Below are positions 10,630 to 22,700 of a DNA stretch of 64,000 nt, piece by piece. Source of the stretch: Saturnia japonica. Its lineage: Eukaryota; Arthropoda; Insecta; Lepidoptera; Saturniidae. Each line of letters opens with the position of its first letter. Within the stretch, counting starts at the first letter, position 1. The stretch lies in contig CM065322.1 in NCBI GenBank assembly GCA_033032175.1, positions 7,626,001 to 7,690,000 on the forward strand, in the 5' to 3' direction. The notes under the pieces are model-generated. The model was not told the DNA's origin, did not search any database, and saw only the letters and a list, made by a program, of their open reading frames with translations. A program made the position numbers and the translations under genes.

Positions 10630-11982
10630 CTAGTCAATAAATGATTGTTCTACACATGCTTTCACCCGTTTTTCATATTCCCGTCGATTTTCCTTATAAA
10701 GTTGCGCCGCCATTGAATTTGCTGGTGAGTTAGGATTCGGGTCACTTAGTAACGACTGGAAACAAATTTTTTTAATACATACTTATTTCTTTAGTATTTG
10801 CACCATTGGTAAGACAAAGGCATCTTTTGTAATTTTTCATGATACACATTTGTTCTGCTAATTTTGCTTGAAATATGCCTTAAACTTTTTAGAAGCAACT
10901 TTTTTCCTCCAGATAAAAGGATGTTTTTAAAGAACTTAGGCATAATTAACACATTTTAGACATTTTTAACAAAATTAAGCCCTTGTCTTATCGAAGGTGC
11001 CAATTGTGCCCTTATTTTACTGAAGGTGCCAATTGTGCCCTTGTCTTACTGTATATGCCAATTGTGCCCTTGTTTTACCAAAGGTGCTATGCTATATTAT
11101 ATTAATAGCTATACACACAACTAATTGACAAATGCAAATTATATTATTTAATATCTTACCTGTATAGAGGTGAGAATAGCAGATACATCATATGTTGGAC
11201 TCCATCTGTTTTGCAAGATGTCTAAACAAATGCCACCATCAGCATAAACATTTGGATGGAACATTTTGGATACAAATCGCACTGTAGGTGGTTTGTTTGG
11301 GTATTCTTCTGTGAACTCTATTGTTAGTTTAAAGGTGCCATCTTCAAATGGAGTATCATGGGGCCCAAATATCACTGCATTCCAGATCATGATATTGTTA
11401 TCAGTGGGGGCACCGGACACTCCAGTAGGCGGGTCTTCTTGTAAACTGAAATATAATAAAATAAATCTAAATATCCAGAAATCAACAATAAAATCAAGGT
11501 CATTGTGTTTTGTGTAGATATAGGCATGCATAAAAGATGTTTCTCCTTTCCTTGACACTATTCCAAAGAATATAAATAATAACATATATTAAAAAAAAAA
11601 AAAAAAAGTTATATGTTGTATTTCAATAACCTAGATAGGTATATAAACAAACATACAATTTAATGAGGGTGACATAGTGTAATATTTATTGTTTTGACAT
11701 TTTTATATGGATTGACTAAGTCAGTAATGAAGTTATAATAAATTTAATCGTTGCGATACCATTTGTATAGAGAACTGTAGAATATAATAGAAATCGATTT
11801 TAATGACTGTGATGTAATTTGATGAATCAGCACTACACTTTCTAGTTTGTTTTGTTACAATTTAGAAATGTTTTGGAAATGTAACAGTAACAGTATAACC
11901 TGAGTATATGAAATATTATAATTATTTATGTTTCATACCGTTTAAAATCCCTCATCAGGCGTCTTCTTGCTGGAGTTGACAT
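10630..11982 (-). CDS. Ubc6: Ubiquitin-conjugating enzyme E2 Rad6/UBE2A orthologue, three coding exons
   Basis: Exons on the minus strand: 11982-11939, 11445-11160 and 10755-10630, joined at GT..AG borders (donors at 11938 and 11159; acceptors ending 11446 and 10756). They give exactly 151 aa, starting [15 protein letters not shown] and ending CVEQSFID. The E2 fold is complete: the HPN motif, catalytic Cys88 in [14 protein letters not shown], and the Rad6-specific N-terminus. Rad6 works with RING E3s (Rad18, Bre1 types) to monoubiquitinate PCNA and histone H2B, and takes part in N-end-rule degradation. As I recall the fly Ubc6 protein, only a couple of residues differ. It lies head-to-head with CCDC174, 1.76 kb between start codons. 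Intron 2 carries a short tandem repeat. Confidence 0.97.
10979..11093. repeat. About 30-bp tandem repeat, four units, in Ubc6 intron 2
   Basis: The unit GCCAATTGTGCCCTTGTCTT recurs at a period of about 30 bp with small changes (the third line of the array reads CTGTATATGCC instead of CGAAGGTGCC). It sits between coding exons 2 and 3 and is not part of any open frame. This looks like a minisatellite, probably length-variable between individuals. Confidence 0.8.
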
Positions 11983-12314
11983 ATTGATTTCACGTACTCG
12001 GAGCACTAATGAACAATTGGTCTAAAGCGTTGTATTGATTCCGCTTAAGATTTTAGATAACCGAACGTTAACATTTATGTTACTTTAGTATACTCAGTAT
12101 TCATGAATTATTTCTTTGTCGTGTAAAAAAAATTGTCGTCACGGCCAGTGAGATTGGTTGTCAGATGGCCATGAAATTAACAATTCATAACCTTGCAGCT
12201 AGCCACAGACGAGTGACGGCCAGGGTGACCATCTGTTGACAAGCAATCTTGCTAGTTGCAATGCTTTGTTAAAATCTACCAAATCCTTCCAATCGCCTAA
12301 ACTACAAATTCTCA
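11983..12314. other. 5' flank and leader region of Ubc6
   Basis: Non-coding sequence upstream of the Ubc6 start codon on the minus strand. No TATA box or repeat stands out. The transcription start is probably here, but I cannot place it. Confidence 0.3.
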
Positions 12315-12480
12315 TCCAAATTAAAGTTTGTCACCAAGCACATAAAGATTATGCTTATAGGTGTGTTCTGGAAGCTGCACCTGAGAGCCAGTTTTTCCAC
12401 TAAGCTTAGCGTGTCACCATCTTGGGCCACATCGTCACTTAATATCAAGTGAGATTGTGGCCATAACGCTAAACCTTTAA
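12315..12480 (+). repeat. tRNA-derived SINE family B, 5'-truncated copy
   Basis: This contains the family's 3' body: GGAAGCTGCACCTGAGAGCC, then a CACTAAGCTTAGCGTG block and GAGATTGTGGCCATAACGCT. The same blocks in the same order occur at 30213-30486 and 40390-40680 (+), and reversed at 34235-34490, 38098-38285 and the right edge. The tRNA-like head seen in the 30213 copy is missing here. Confidence 0.75.
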
Positions 12481-13049
12481 ACAATATAAAATCATACCGA
12501 AGAAAATACCAAAATCATTTAACAACCTAATAAATACAATAAACCATAATTTTATCTATAGGTTTATTTTATTTATCACATCAAATTGAAATAGGTACAG
12601 TAATCAACATTATACAGAGATAATAATTGTTAATTATTGATATTATTAAAATTTATGTCCAGCGTATAATAATAAAACCATTACATCTTTTCTTTAGTTA
12701 TAATGTAGGCTGAGAGTATCTATAACAAATAAGAAAATTAACCATGTGTAATTTTAACCCATGCAACAAGGGTTTCTCAATGTATTTACCACAAATTAAT
12801 AATGTATTTTCTTTCATTTTGTTGGGCAACTGCACTTTTGGCACATCCACGGGACCAGGGACTCACGTAGTGGGCTGTTATTATTGTTTTTTTTTTTTTC
12901 AAAATACATCGGTAATTAATTAACTAATAAAGGAACATAAGATGAAGGGATACTGTATTGGGCGTGACTACCACCCTATTATATAACATATAATAGATCC
13001 TTACATATGAAATTAGCGTTTTATATAGAAAATGTAAAAGGAAAAAATC

Positions 13050-13485
13050 GGTTGTTTGTAAAGTCGGTTTACTGACGATAGTTGAACGTGACAACGTCAT
13101 AAGAAAATACTGATGGAATGGTATCATTTTTCAAATAATATCGAAAGAATCATTACCTTTATCGCCGCAATTATCGTTGCTATAAACAATTGACACCACA
13201 TTCACTTTTCACTGCACTTCATACTTGACGAAAACATGTAAATGTATTATTGTATAGCTGCTGTCCACGCGGACACATCGCTCACTCAAGTAGGAGAGAG
13301 ACAGATGTCGAGCGCTGCGGAACGCGGAGGCCGATTGTGCCTCTTTGTCGCTCGTTCCGCGCTCTCGCTTGCACTTCAAATCCTTAAATGGAACGCCTCA
13401 GAGCGAGGTAACGTCGCATGAGTCATGTTTTTTCGTGCGTGCAGCCGACTCCATCGAATTATAAGACGTTATCACGTCAAAAAAA
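13050..13485. repeat. Foldback/MITE-like repeat with inverted arms, between Ubc6 and CCDC174
   Basis: The left arm at 13083-13103 (TGAACGTGACAACGTCATAA) is an imperfect inverse of the right arm at 13459-13482 (TTATAAGACGTTATCACGTC). A related copy lies at 37049-37267, and a partial right end near 41020-41085. The interior is GC-richer, with clusters of CGCTC/GAGCG, and encodes nothing. Just to the left, 12991-13018 resembles the mariner terminal repeat found at 31396. The element sits in the shared upstream region of two divergent genes, so it may have brought or displaced promoter sequence. Confidence 0.65.
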
Positions 13486-13745
13486 TCATCGTGTTTTGTT
13501 CTTATTAAAATAAGATTTAAAAGTATTGAGTAATTGCGAAAGTATCGATACCCTATATAATACTTAATTATAAGTATCGAGTAAAAAAAAACTTGGAATC
13601 ACTTCTAACACCTGAATATCTAATAATAGATCTGAGTAGAATCGATACTTTTTGCGGATCCCTATCAATTTTCATTCCGTGGAAGTAGAAAACGTAATAG
13701 AAATAAAGATTATTATACATTTACATACATGAAACCGTAATTAAA

Positions 13746-16700
13746 ATGAATGAATATAGTACGAAGAAAATATTTTTTAATAGATCAACGGTGAGTTTAT
13801 TTTTATTATTCAGCGTAAATCAAATACACTGTACCATGTTATTGCTTAGTCCGGTGACTTATTATTCAATAACACCATATTTATATCAAACTCATAAATT
13901 ACCGAATGCAAAATTTTGAGTTGTATCTGAACAGTGGATTTTTACCTTTAGCATAGTCCTCAAGTACTCTTACTATTTACATCAACAGACCTGAGTTACA
14001 CGCTTCCTTTGTTGCATAAAGTACAATAACAATTGTATTTGTGTTTCAAGGATTTTACAATGATTAGTGACTTAATTTTTTATGTTATAGTTACTGAGCT
14101 TAAAAGCAGAATTATTAAAAAAGCAAGAGGAGGTGAATGAAAAAAAACAATTGCCTCAACACAAGATAGAGAACTTTCAGCCAGCACCTGTTAATGTATC
14201 TAACAATGATAATCATAATAAATCTGATAAAGAAATCAAAAGAAGTTTAAAAGATAAATTGGTTGCAGTAGATACTGAAGAATTGGAAGCATGTAGGAAG
14301 GCCAAGTAAGTTTATCATAATAAATATATGCATTCTCACTTTGTTTTTTTAATTACATATATTATGTTTTTTAATGTCAAAGAATGGTTTTTACCTTGCC
14401 TTATACCATGCCGCTGCCAACACCAATGTAGCTGAGCTTTGTTCTCACTTCCCATATTTGCCTACTGCTTGCCAAATTGCTTCTTGACATTCTATGATAC
14501 TGCTCCTCTCCATAGTGTTATAGAGTGAAGTTGCATAGCCTATTATAACCTTTCTCAATGAATAGGCTATAGCAAAAACAATTTTTCAAATCTGTTTAGC
14601 AGTTAGAGAGTTTATTGCATTCAGGCAGACAAACAATATCTTTAGCTTTATTAGACTAGTGTAGCATTTATTAAATTATTATACTTGAGATAGCCCTTGA
14701 GATATTTTACATAATTTGCATCCATATACAGTGGATTTCATTTATAACAACCTCTGTTGTATAAATTTTTTTGTTATAGCGATGTAACATTTACGCCCCT
14801 TGAATTTAAAATGTGCTTTTAAAGGAAAATTATGACTTCAGATGTAATGTCGATTTTGGGTGTAGAGACTTGTTTTAATGAACCATTTGTAATAAGCTCC
14901 TATAAATCTCTTGAAAATGTTATGACCCAGTCTACAATCTACATACAAACACCTTCTCAACCTCCGATAAAGCTCTCTTACATTTTGTTTCCATACACAG
15001 ATGGGTCAGCAGTTAAATAATTCCATTTCGTTTATAAATGTAAAATGTAGTATGCTAGCACAGAAATCTAAACTGAAACAATGCATTATTATAGATTAAA
15101 AAAAAATATGCATGTGTAAAATGTGTTATTAGGAGATATATGCAAATTGCAGGGCTGTAAATATTGTTTAATTTCTTTATTGCTTTTTTTCTACCTAAGT
15201 ATATAGACAGAATTATAGTGGTCTCTTCATAGTCCTTAGCTGAATTCCACTGTATTATATTATTATAACATTTCAAATTTTGCTTTATTTAGATCCATTT
15301 CATTCCAAAGTTTGTCTGCTTATTGCAAATTTTATTTTACAGATTAGCTTTAGAGAAGAAAGCTGAACTGTATGAGCATTTATCAGACACAACAGGAAAC
15401 TCACAACTGGCTGGTAGGTTTTTGGTTGACTTTAACACAAAGAAACTGCAAAATGAAGAGCGTGAAGTTTATGAAGCATCACCAGCAAAGCAAGAGGCTC
15501 ATAACTCTTCTGAAGAGAACTGGTACTGTTTTTTATTTTTTTCTTTCTTTAACTACTCACAGTAAAAAACTAAATCTATACAATTAATAAAATTGAAGTG
15601 TCTTTTTGTAATGTAAAAATAACTGTTTTTTACTAAATGCATATGAAAGTACTGCCTCCTGGTCATAAGCGCAACTGCTATATTGTTGTTGTTGTTGTAA
15701 TATAACTGCTAATTGCTAACAGCAAGGTCCTGGGTTCGAATCCCAAGTTGAGCAAAGTGTCATTGGGTTTTTCCTATGAAAATTCTCAGCGGCAGCTCAG
15801 AGTTTGGTTTTGTGCCCAATTAATGGCAATAGGCTCGCCCCCTTTTACGTGGGACCTAAAAACATACTCAACAAACTGTGGGTGTACATTAGTACACCTC
15901 TGCCTAACCCTTTGGAGAATACAGGTGTGATGGTATGTCATATGAAATATAACTAAAAGCCCATTTTCAAAATTTTTGTCTGTCTGTTTGTTCCGGGTAA
16001 TCTCCGAAATGGTTGGACCGATTTTGACGAGACTTACACTGATAGATAGCTGATGTTATAGGGTGTAACTTAGGCTATTTTTATTTTAGAAAAAGAATTA
16101 GGGTTCCCACAAATTAAAAAAAACTGGTCATGGGTGAATCACTTTGGGCACTTAAATGGCTTATGCTGAGTAAACCATAAGAGATATAGCAAATTAATGT
16201 ACTACATCATTGTAGGCATTAAAAAAACTTACAAAAAAGTTCGGGAGAGTATACATCTATCTTCTAAGAAACACCCACAATAAGCATTTTTGTCTTTAAA
16301 ATAGCCGGGAGCGAGGGAGCAAAATTCACGCGGACATTCTGTAGTCCACGTGAGCTAAGCCACGGGCACAGCTAGTAAATAAATATAATACAAAATATTC
16401 AAAATTAATTCAGAGTGATTTACAATATACCGCTGAAGTCTTGAACTTACCATCTAGTTTTTATCATTTATTACTTATCCTTTTTATATGCTGTGTCTAA
16501 GTTATGTATTTTGATAATTACAGGGCAGAATTCACTGATTGCCTTGGCCGTACAAGGAAATGTCATAGATCAGATCTTGAATGGTACAAGCAAAAGGATT
16601 TGGAACTTATGAAAGTAATGAATAAAGATGATTCATCTAAGGATGATTCAGAGGTGGGATTTTTTAATTTAATAATATAATGCTTGATATTATGAAATTT

Positions 16701-19700
16701 TTAATTTGTCATTTAGTTTCCTAATTTAATAAGTTTTTTGTGATTATTTTTTTCAAGCTGTAAGTGTTTTTCTTTATTTTTAAATACACGATTGCTTATT
16801 TTTATAAAATAAAATATTGAAAGTAAAAAGTCATAATATAGCTTAGTTTTTTACAAAAATTTATTGTTGTAGAAATACATCACTCTGTATATAAAGGTTA
16901 CATTTTAAATATATTTTAAATGCATACAAAGCTAATTAAAAGTGATCCATCTATACAATTAATAAAATTGAAGTGTCTGTTTGTAAAGTATATACAATAC
17001 TTTTAACAAAATGCCCATTTTTTTAATTTTTGTCCTGTTGGACCTATTTTGATGATGTAGTGAGTAACTTAGGCTACTTTTAATTTAGAAAAAGAATTAG
17101 GGTTCCGCACAAATAAAAAAAAGCTGGCCATGGTGAATCAATTCGGGCATTTATAGATATAGCAAATTAATAGACTACATAATCATAGGCATTAAAAAGA
17201 CCAACAAACAAGTCCGGGAGAGTATACATCTATCTTCTAAAGAACACCCACAATAAGCATTTAGTCTTTAAAATAGGTGGGTGCGGGGGAGCAAGATTCG
17301 CGCGGGCATTCTTTAGTCCACGTGAGCGAAGCCACGGGCACAGCTAGTATTAAATAAATTATTTACATATTCATTTTTACTATTACATATGGTGACTTTT
17401 GTCTTACAGCTGTAGCTATTAATATTAATGTAATTAATTTCCAATAAACACTCTAGTGGTCACTGGTGATTTTGTAGTAATTTTTAACAATATTACATTA
17501 ATTAATATTGACATTACAAGGCATTGATAATTAGGTTATTATATAAGTATTGAGAAATAATTATTTACGGAAATAAATCTTTGACATGGTGAAATTGGAA
17601 TCTATGACAATGGCCTCATAAGAAGTAGATTCTAACAGAGAATACCTTTGTATATGCTTACATATAATAGCGGGAAGCTGTAATGGCCCTTTTGACACAT
17701 TGCAATAGTGACGTGAAAAGTTAATTTATTTTCCTTCGGTCATATCAATGAAATCCACAACAAAAGGCGTGAACATAGTCCAAATTAATGAGCAAGGTGT
17801 TGGGTGTTTAGTAATGTTGTATAGAGACTTCAACTCATCATTGCGCGCGGTCCTATGTGTGCATGTGCTATAATAAACATGCAGTTTTTATATTTATGAT
17901 AATGACGCAGCAGTCGTCTTCCGATCAACACATGTTCTTATCGCTTTGTTCTATGGGTACAGTCGATAATGAAAATGTCTGTTTCGTCATGGAGCAAAAT
18001 TTTCACCAAACCAGTAGCTGTACTTTATAATGCGACGTATAACAATGATCAAAATATTAAGACGCTAATTTGTAATAAAAAATAATAGATATTCAGCAAT
18101 GGATAACAGAAAAAATACAAAGTGTTGTATATTGACCTCGTCTCAAGCGCCTATATAACAGAGACGAGCGTATATGGCGGAGATAGTTTCAAGTCCGGTG
18201 AAGCTATAAAAGCCGTCAGATTATTTGGTATTTCTAGTGATAGTGATACGGAATAATATTTTCATGAAACATGTATTTACCTAATTGAGCTGTTGCTTTA
18301 TTTTAATTTTGAACAAATAAGATGCAAAATTTTTCGACATTATAAGTAAAATAACTAAATAGAATCCTCTTGTGTACTTTTGGATGTACCCCTTGACACG
18401 CACACGTAGTAACTATCTATATAAGCTGTACGCGCATAAAGGACCGCGCGCACAACTGAATTGAACTCTCTATAACGATATACAAAATCCAAAGCCAGGA
18501 CAAAATTATATCACACTCGCAGTGCACTCAGTATGTTCTTTTTAAAGCAACGTCAAGTCGAAACGACTTTGTTTTCCATTGAGCACTGACGCGAGTTTGC
18601 CGTAGGTAGTAGTTTATGCTGACCAGCGATCCTATTTAATATGACGATCGTAATATATTTAATTATTTGAAGTTTCGAATTTTGGTAAACAAATGCGGAG
18701 TATACTAATAATTATAATCCATTAAGGATTTTGTCAAATCGCTCTGTTTTTATATATATCAATGATACCATAATATGTATATGGTTTAGAAATGGGTGTA
18801 ATAAATTAATTTTGTATTCTAAAATTACATTCGATAAATTTTACCGTCAAACATAGTTATTAATTTATACAAAACTGTAGTAGCGGGGACAAATGTCAAA
18901 CCGGCCATCATAGAGTGCCGCTACTATTGTTAGTGAGCTTAATACTTCACATTTGAGTTCTTCACTCAACAAATCAATTAATTTCACTTTCTGAATTTTA
19001 ATGTTAACTTTATTACCTGAGTACTGTATATATTCATAACAAATGTCTGTGATAATGTAATGATTGAGTATTTGAATTTTTGATTAACAATAATTAAAAT
19101 AGCAAAACAATATAATTTAAAAATTCTATAAAAAAAATTTCACAACATTTATTTAATGGAGTTAATTGATTTAGCGATTGATGCATTTATTTAATAGATC
19201 AGCCTCTCTTTTGTAAGTCCCCTCCATCACCATATCCAATTTCTATTCTTTCAGGACTTAAAGAAAACGGAGAAACCATTTTTGGTGCAGAAAACAAATG
19301 ACTACTTACAATCCTTACGTAAAAAATGGGAGGAAAAGGAACACGATCTACTAGCCAAGGATAAGGATATACACTACCAAGACTTACTTTTTGATGGTTA
19401 GCAGTGTACTTTATTAATTTCACACATGTCCATTAAATTCCAAACTAAACAAATCCTATGCTAGATATCTTTGTAATTTGCTCACACACAAATGGACAAA
19501 GAAATAAAGAGAGCTGCTGCTTTGCAGCAATTGTACTGTGACAGATGCTATGAAGTAAAATGCAGCGCAGCTCTAATGTGGTTCATGTTTTATTTTTCAG
19601 TTATAATAAAATATACTTTACCTGCTGACACAAAACACCTAATGTTAATTGATGGTTTACAAATATTACTTTTTATACAGTAATATTATAAAGTAAGGAT

Positions 19701-22700
19701 CTTGACAAGCAACATATGACTCTGCAAAGGTTGTTCCGTTCTTACCAGTAGTTAATTGACTCGGCCACACTTTGGACATTGTTAAAGTCAAAACATGTTT
19801 GTATAACGTGTTCGGCTTTGTTTGTATATACTCGACTGACGGCTATAACAAAGAATAGGGGTGTCCGCCGCAAACTATGCCCCAGACCCAAAAGCCCCGA
19901 AGGCACTTAGGAGGCTGCGTAACATACTAACCGACCCCGGTGATAAATTCGCACTAGATTTCGCCACAAACCTGCCCGTTTCTCCTCATAAAGCGCGCTC
20001 GTGCCCACGCCCGCGAATCCACCGCTCCCTCGGCAGGGGGCGGCCGGTGAATTTCACTCCCGCATACCCGCCAAGATCCCCTTCTCCTGTGGCAACTCAA
20101 GCCTAGGTCCGTTCCTTCGGTGTGGAGCCATTGAGTCTAGCAGCCGCTTACGCGATACAAGTGACACTGTAATTGCATTCACTAGCTACCAACAGACAAC
20201 ATTACACTGCAGCCCACACTCGTCCAAACCTTACAGGTACATAGGTTCTGTAAGGAACCTTCTTTTTTCTTTCTTGCACTAAATGCATATACACATGTTC
20301 CTCCTTTCCTCCCTAGGGGCAGGAACATGATAGATCGCGACTTTTTCGCATGATCGGTATCAGCCAAGCCGAGGTTCGGCTACTTTGGCACCCTTGAGCT
20401 TGTTGCCTTGCTTTGGCGACTGAGTGCCCTAAAAGTTCACCCCCCAAACCCGGTGATACTGTCAAAGCCTTCTGAGGCTACAGGGCCCTTACGGCTAACA
20501 GTGTAGTCAGATCGAAACCTGACTCCCTGTTCCGTCATATTGAATATATTAGGAATATGGGTAATTTTGATTCATAAATATAGAATTTGATAATAAACGA
20601 CTGTGCTGTAGCAATGAACCGTCGTATCGACAAAACAAAATGTACAGTGGTGGTTGTATAATTAGAAACACTACCAACGGTCCTTGACATTATGTAAGAT
20701 ACTTCACCACAATCGTTTTTATTTTGAAATTAAACAATAAATAGGACAACAATATGTTCAACGATTTATCATTTAATAGAAAAACAATATAAATCCCATT
20801 ACACAAGGGCAGTTTCAATGTTACATTACGGACAAACATTTAAATCAGTTTTAAGGTATGAACAATAATGATCAACTAATTAGAAACAACAACAAAAAAG
20901 TATAAAAAACAATATTTTTTTAAGTATTAGTAATTAGTATTGTTATTTACGAAATAGCTACTATGCTACTATGCTACTGTGCCTACCAATAGTTATAATT
21001 AATCTTTAGTGGCATATCCCTTATGTTCAGTAACAGCGCTGCAATGTCGTGGCATGGATTCAATCAATGTCATACATTTTTCTAGGGGGATTGAATTCCA
21101 TACTTCAACAAATGCAACATATAGTTCGTTTTGACTGGTGTTACGTTTCTTTGAGACTTTCTTTTAACAATATACCAGAGATTTTCTATCGGGTCTAAAT
21201 CCGGACTATTAGCTGGCCAGTCTAAAACGGATATACGCTATTCGCTAAGGAAACATTTGACGCTATTGGCCATGTGTTTAGGGTCAGAATTATTGTGTGC
21301 TGTAAGATATTTTTGTATTGCCATTGATCCATTATACCTTCAATCTTCCCAACGGTCCAACTTCACATCTGGAAAATCACCCCCAAACTTTAATGTAACC
21401 GCCACCGTGCTAGACTATACTCCTTGAGTATAATTAAAAGCATTGTTTACTGGACGTCTAACATAGCGCTTTCCATCGGAATTTACCATATTTATTTTTG
21501 TTTCATCTGAAAATAACACTTTTCTCCATTCTCGTACCGTCCAATTAACATATTTTTTAGCGAATAATAATCGCTTCTCTCGGTGTTGCTTGGTAAGAGG
21601 CGGTACCTTTCGAGAGATTCTTCCAAACAATTTAGCTTCCACTGATCTTTGGCGTATCAGTCTTAACGAGATGTTTCACGGGTCATCAGGCGAAAAAACT
21701 TCATTTTTAATCTGGCCTTTACTTGGGTCTTTTTTGGCAACACAAACGATTAGCGTATCTTCTCTGGGAAAGGTTTTTCTTGGCCGAGCCTTTCTAAGAA
21801 CATTTTCAACAGTTCCATGTGTTTTATAATGATCAATTGCATTAAAAACTTTCTTAACAGAACAATTTAAATGCTCAGCTATTCTTCTGTACGCCCACTT
21901 ATGATCTATATGTAAATAAACAATTATTTACCTAGTTGACGCGTCACAACTTTTATTTTTGTCCATTTTGAACAAAATAAAATTCAGATTAATTTTTGAA
22001 TTGCCGCCAAAATAATAGAAAAAGCCAAGAAAGAATGTTATTTTCCAATTTCAAAAAATAACGAGCTATGGATGATTTTTAAAATGTTTCTAATTAGGCG
22101 ACCAAGCGGCTAGTAACAGAAAATAAACTCCTACATGTGTAAGACTCATTTTGTAATTAAAGATAAGATATGTTTTATATTTTATTAATTTTATGAGTTT
22201 TTTTATTTGAGTAGCTATATTATTGTATGATTATTTAAGTGTTTCTAATTATATAACCACCACTGTATTTTTTTTTATTGAGTCAATATCACCTCGTCGG
22301 ATTGTTTGCTTAGAAGGTAAAAATTAAACAATGGTAACAATATTCTACAGTGTTTTTATGAATTTACTGTAATGATAATATTATAAAAAATATATGTATA
22401 AACTTTACATGCATATTGTCAGAAACTTGATTACATTTAACCAATTTATATTCGCGAACGAAGTTGCCAGCACAAATTAGTTAAATATACTTATCTATTT
22501 TTCCAGAGGCAAGAATTCACGGCGTGGGTTATTTTTCATTCAGTACGGACGAAACGGAGCGTCAGAAGCAAATGGATGAATTGAAGAAACTACGAGAAGA
22601 GACAATGCGTAAACAGCAAGAGGCTGAAGAAGTGCGGAAGAAACGTGACGAGTTGATGGCAGCTCGGGTTACCGCTGCTAGAGCAAGGCAGAGAGCAAGG

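Noticed and set aside
11266..11517. Plus-strand frame across Ubc6 exon 2
   Set aside because: It is antisense to a perfectly conserved E2 exon; the minus-strand reading explains it fully.
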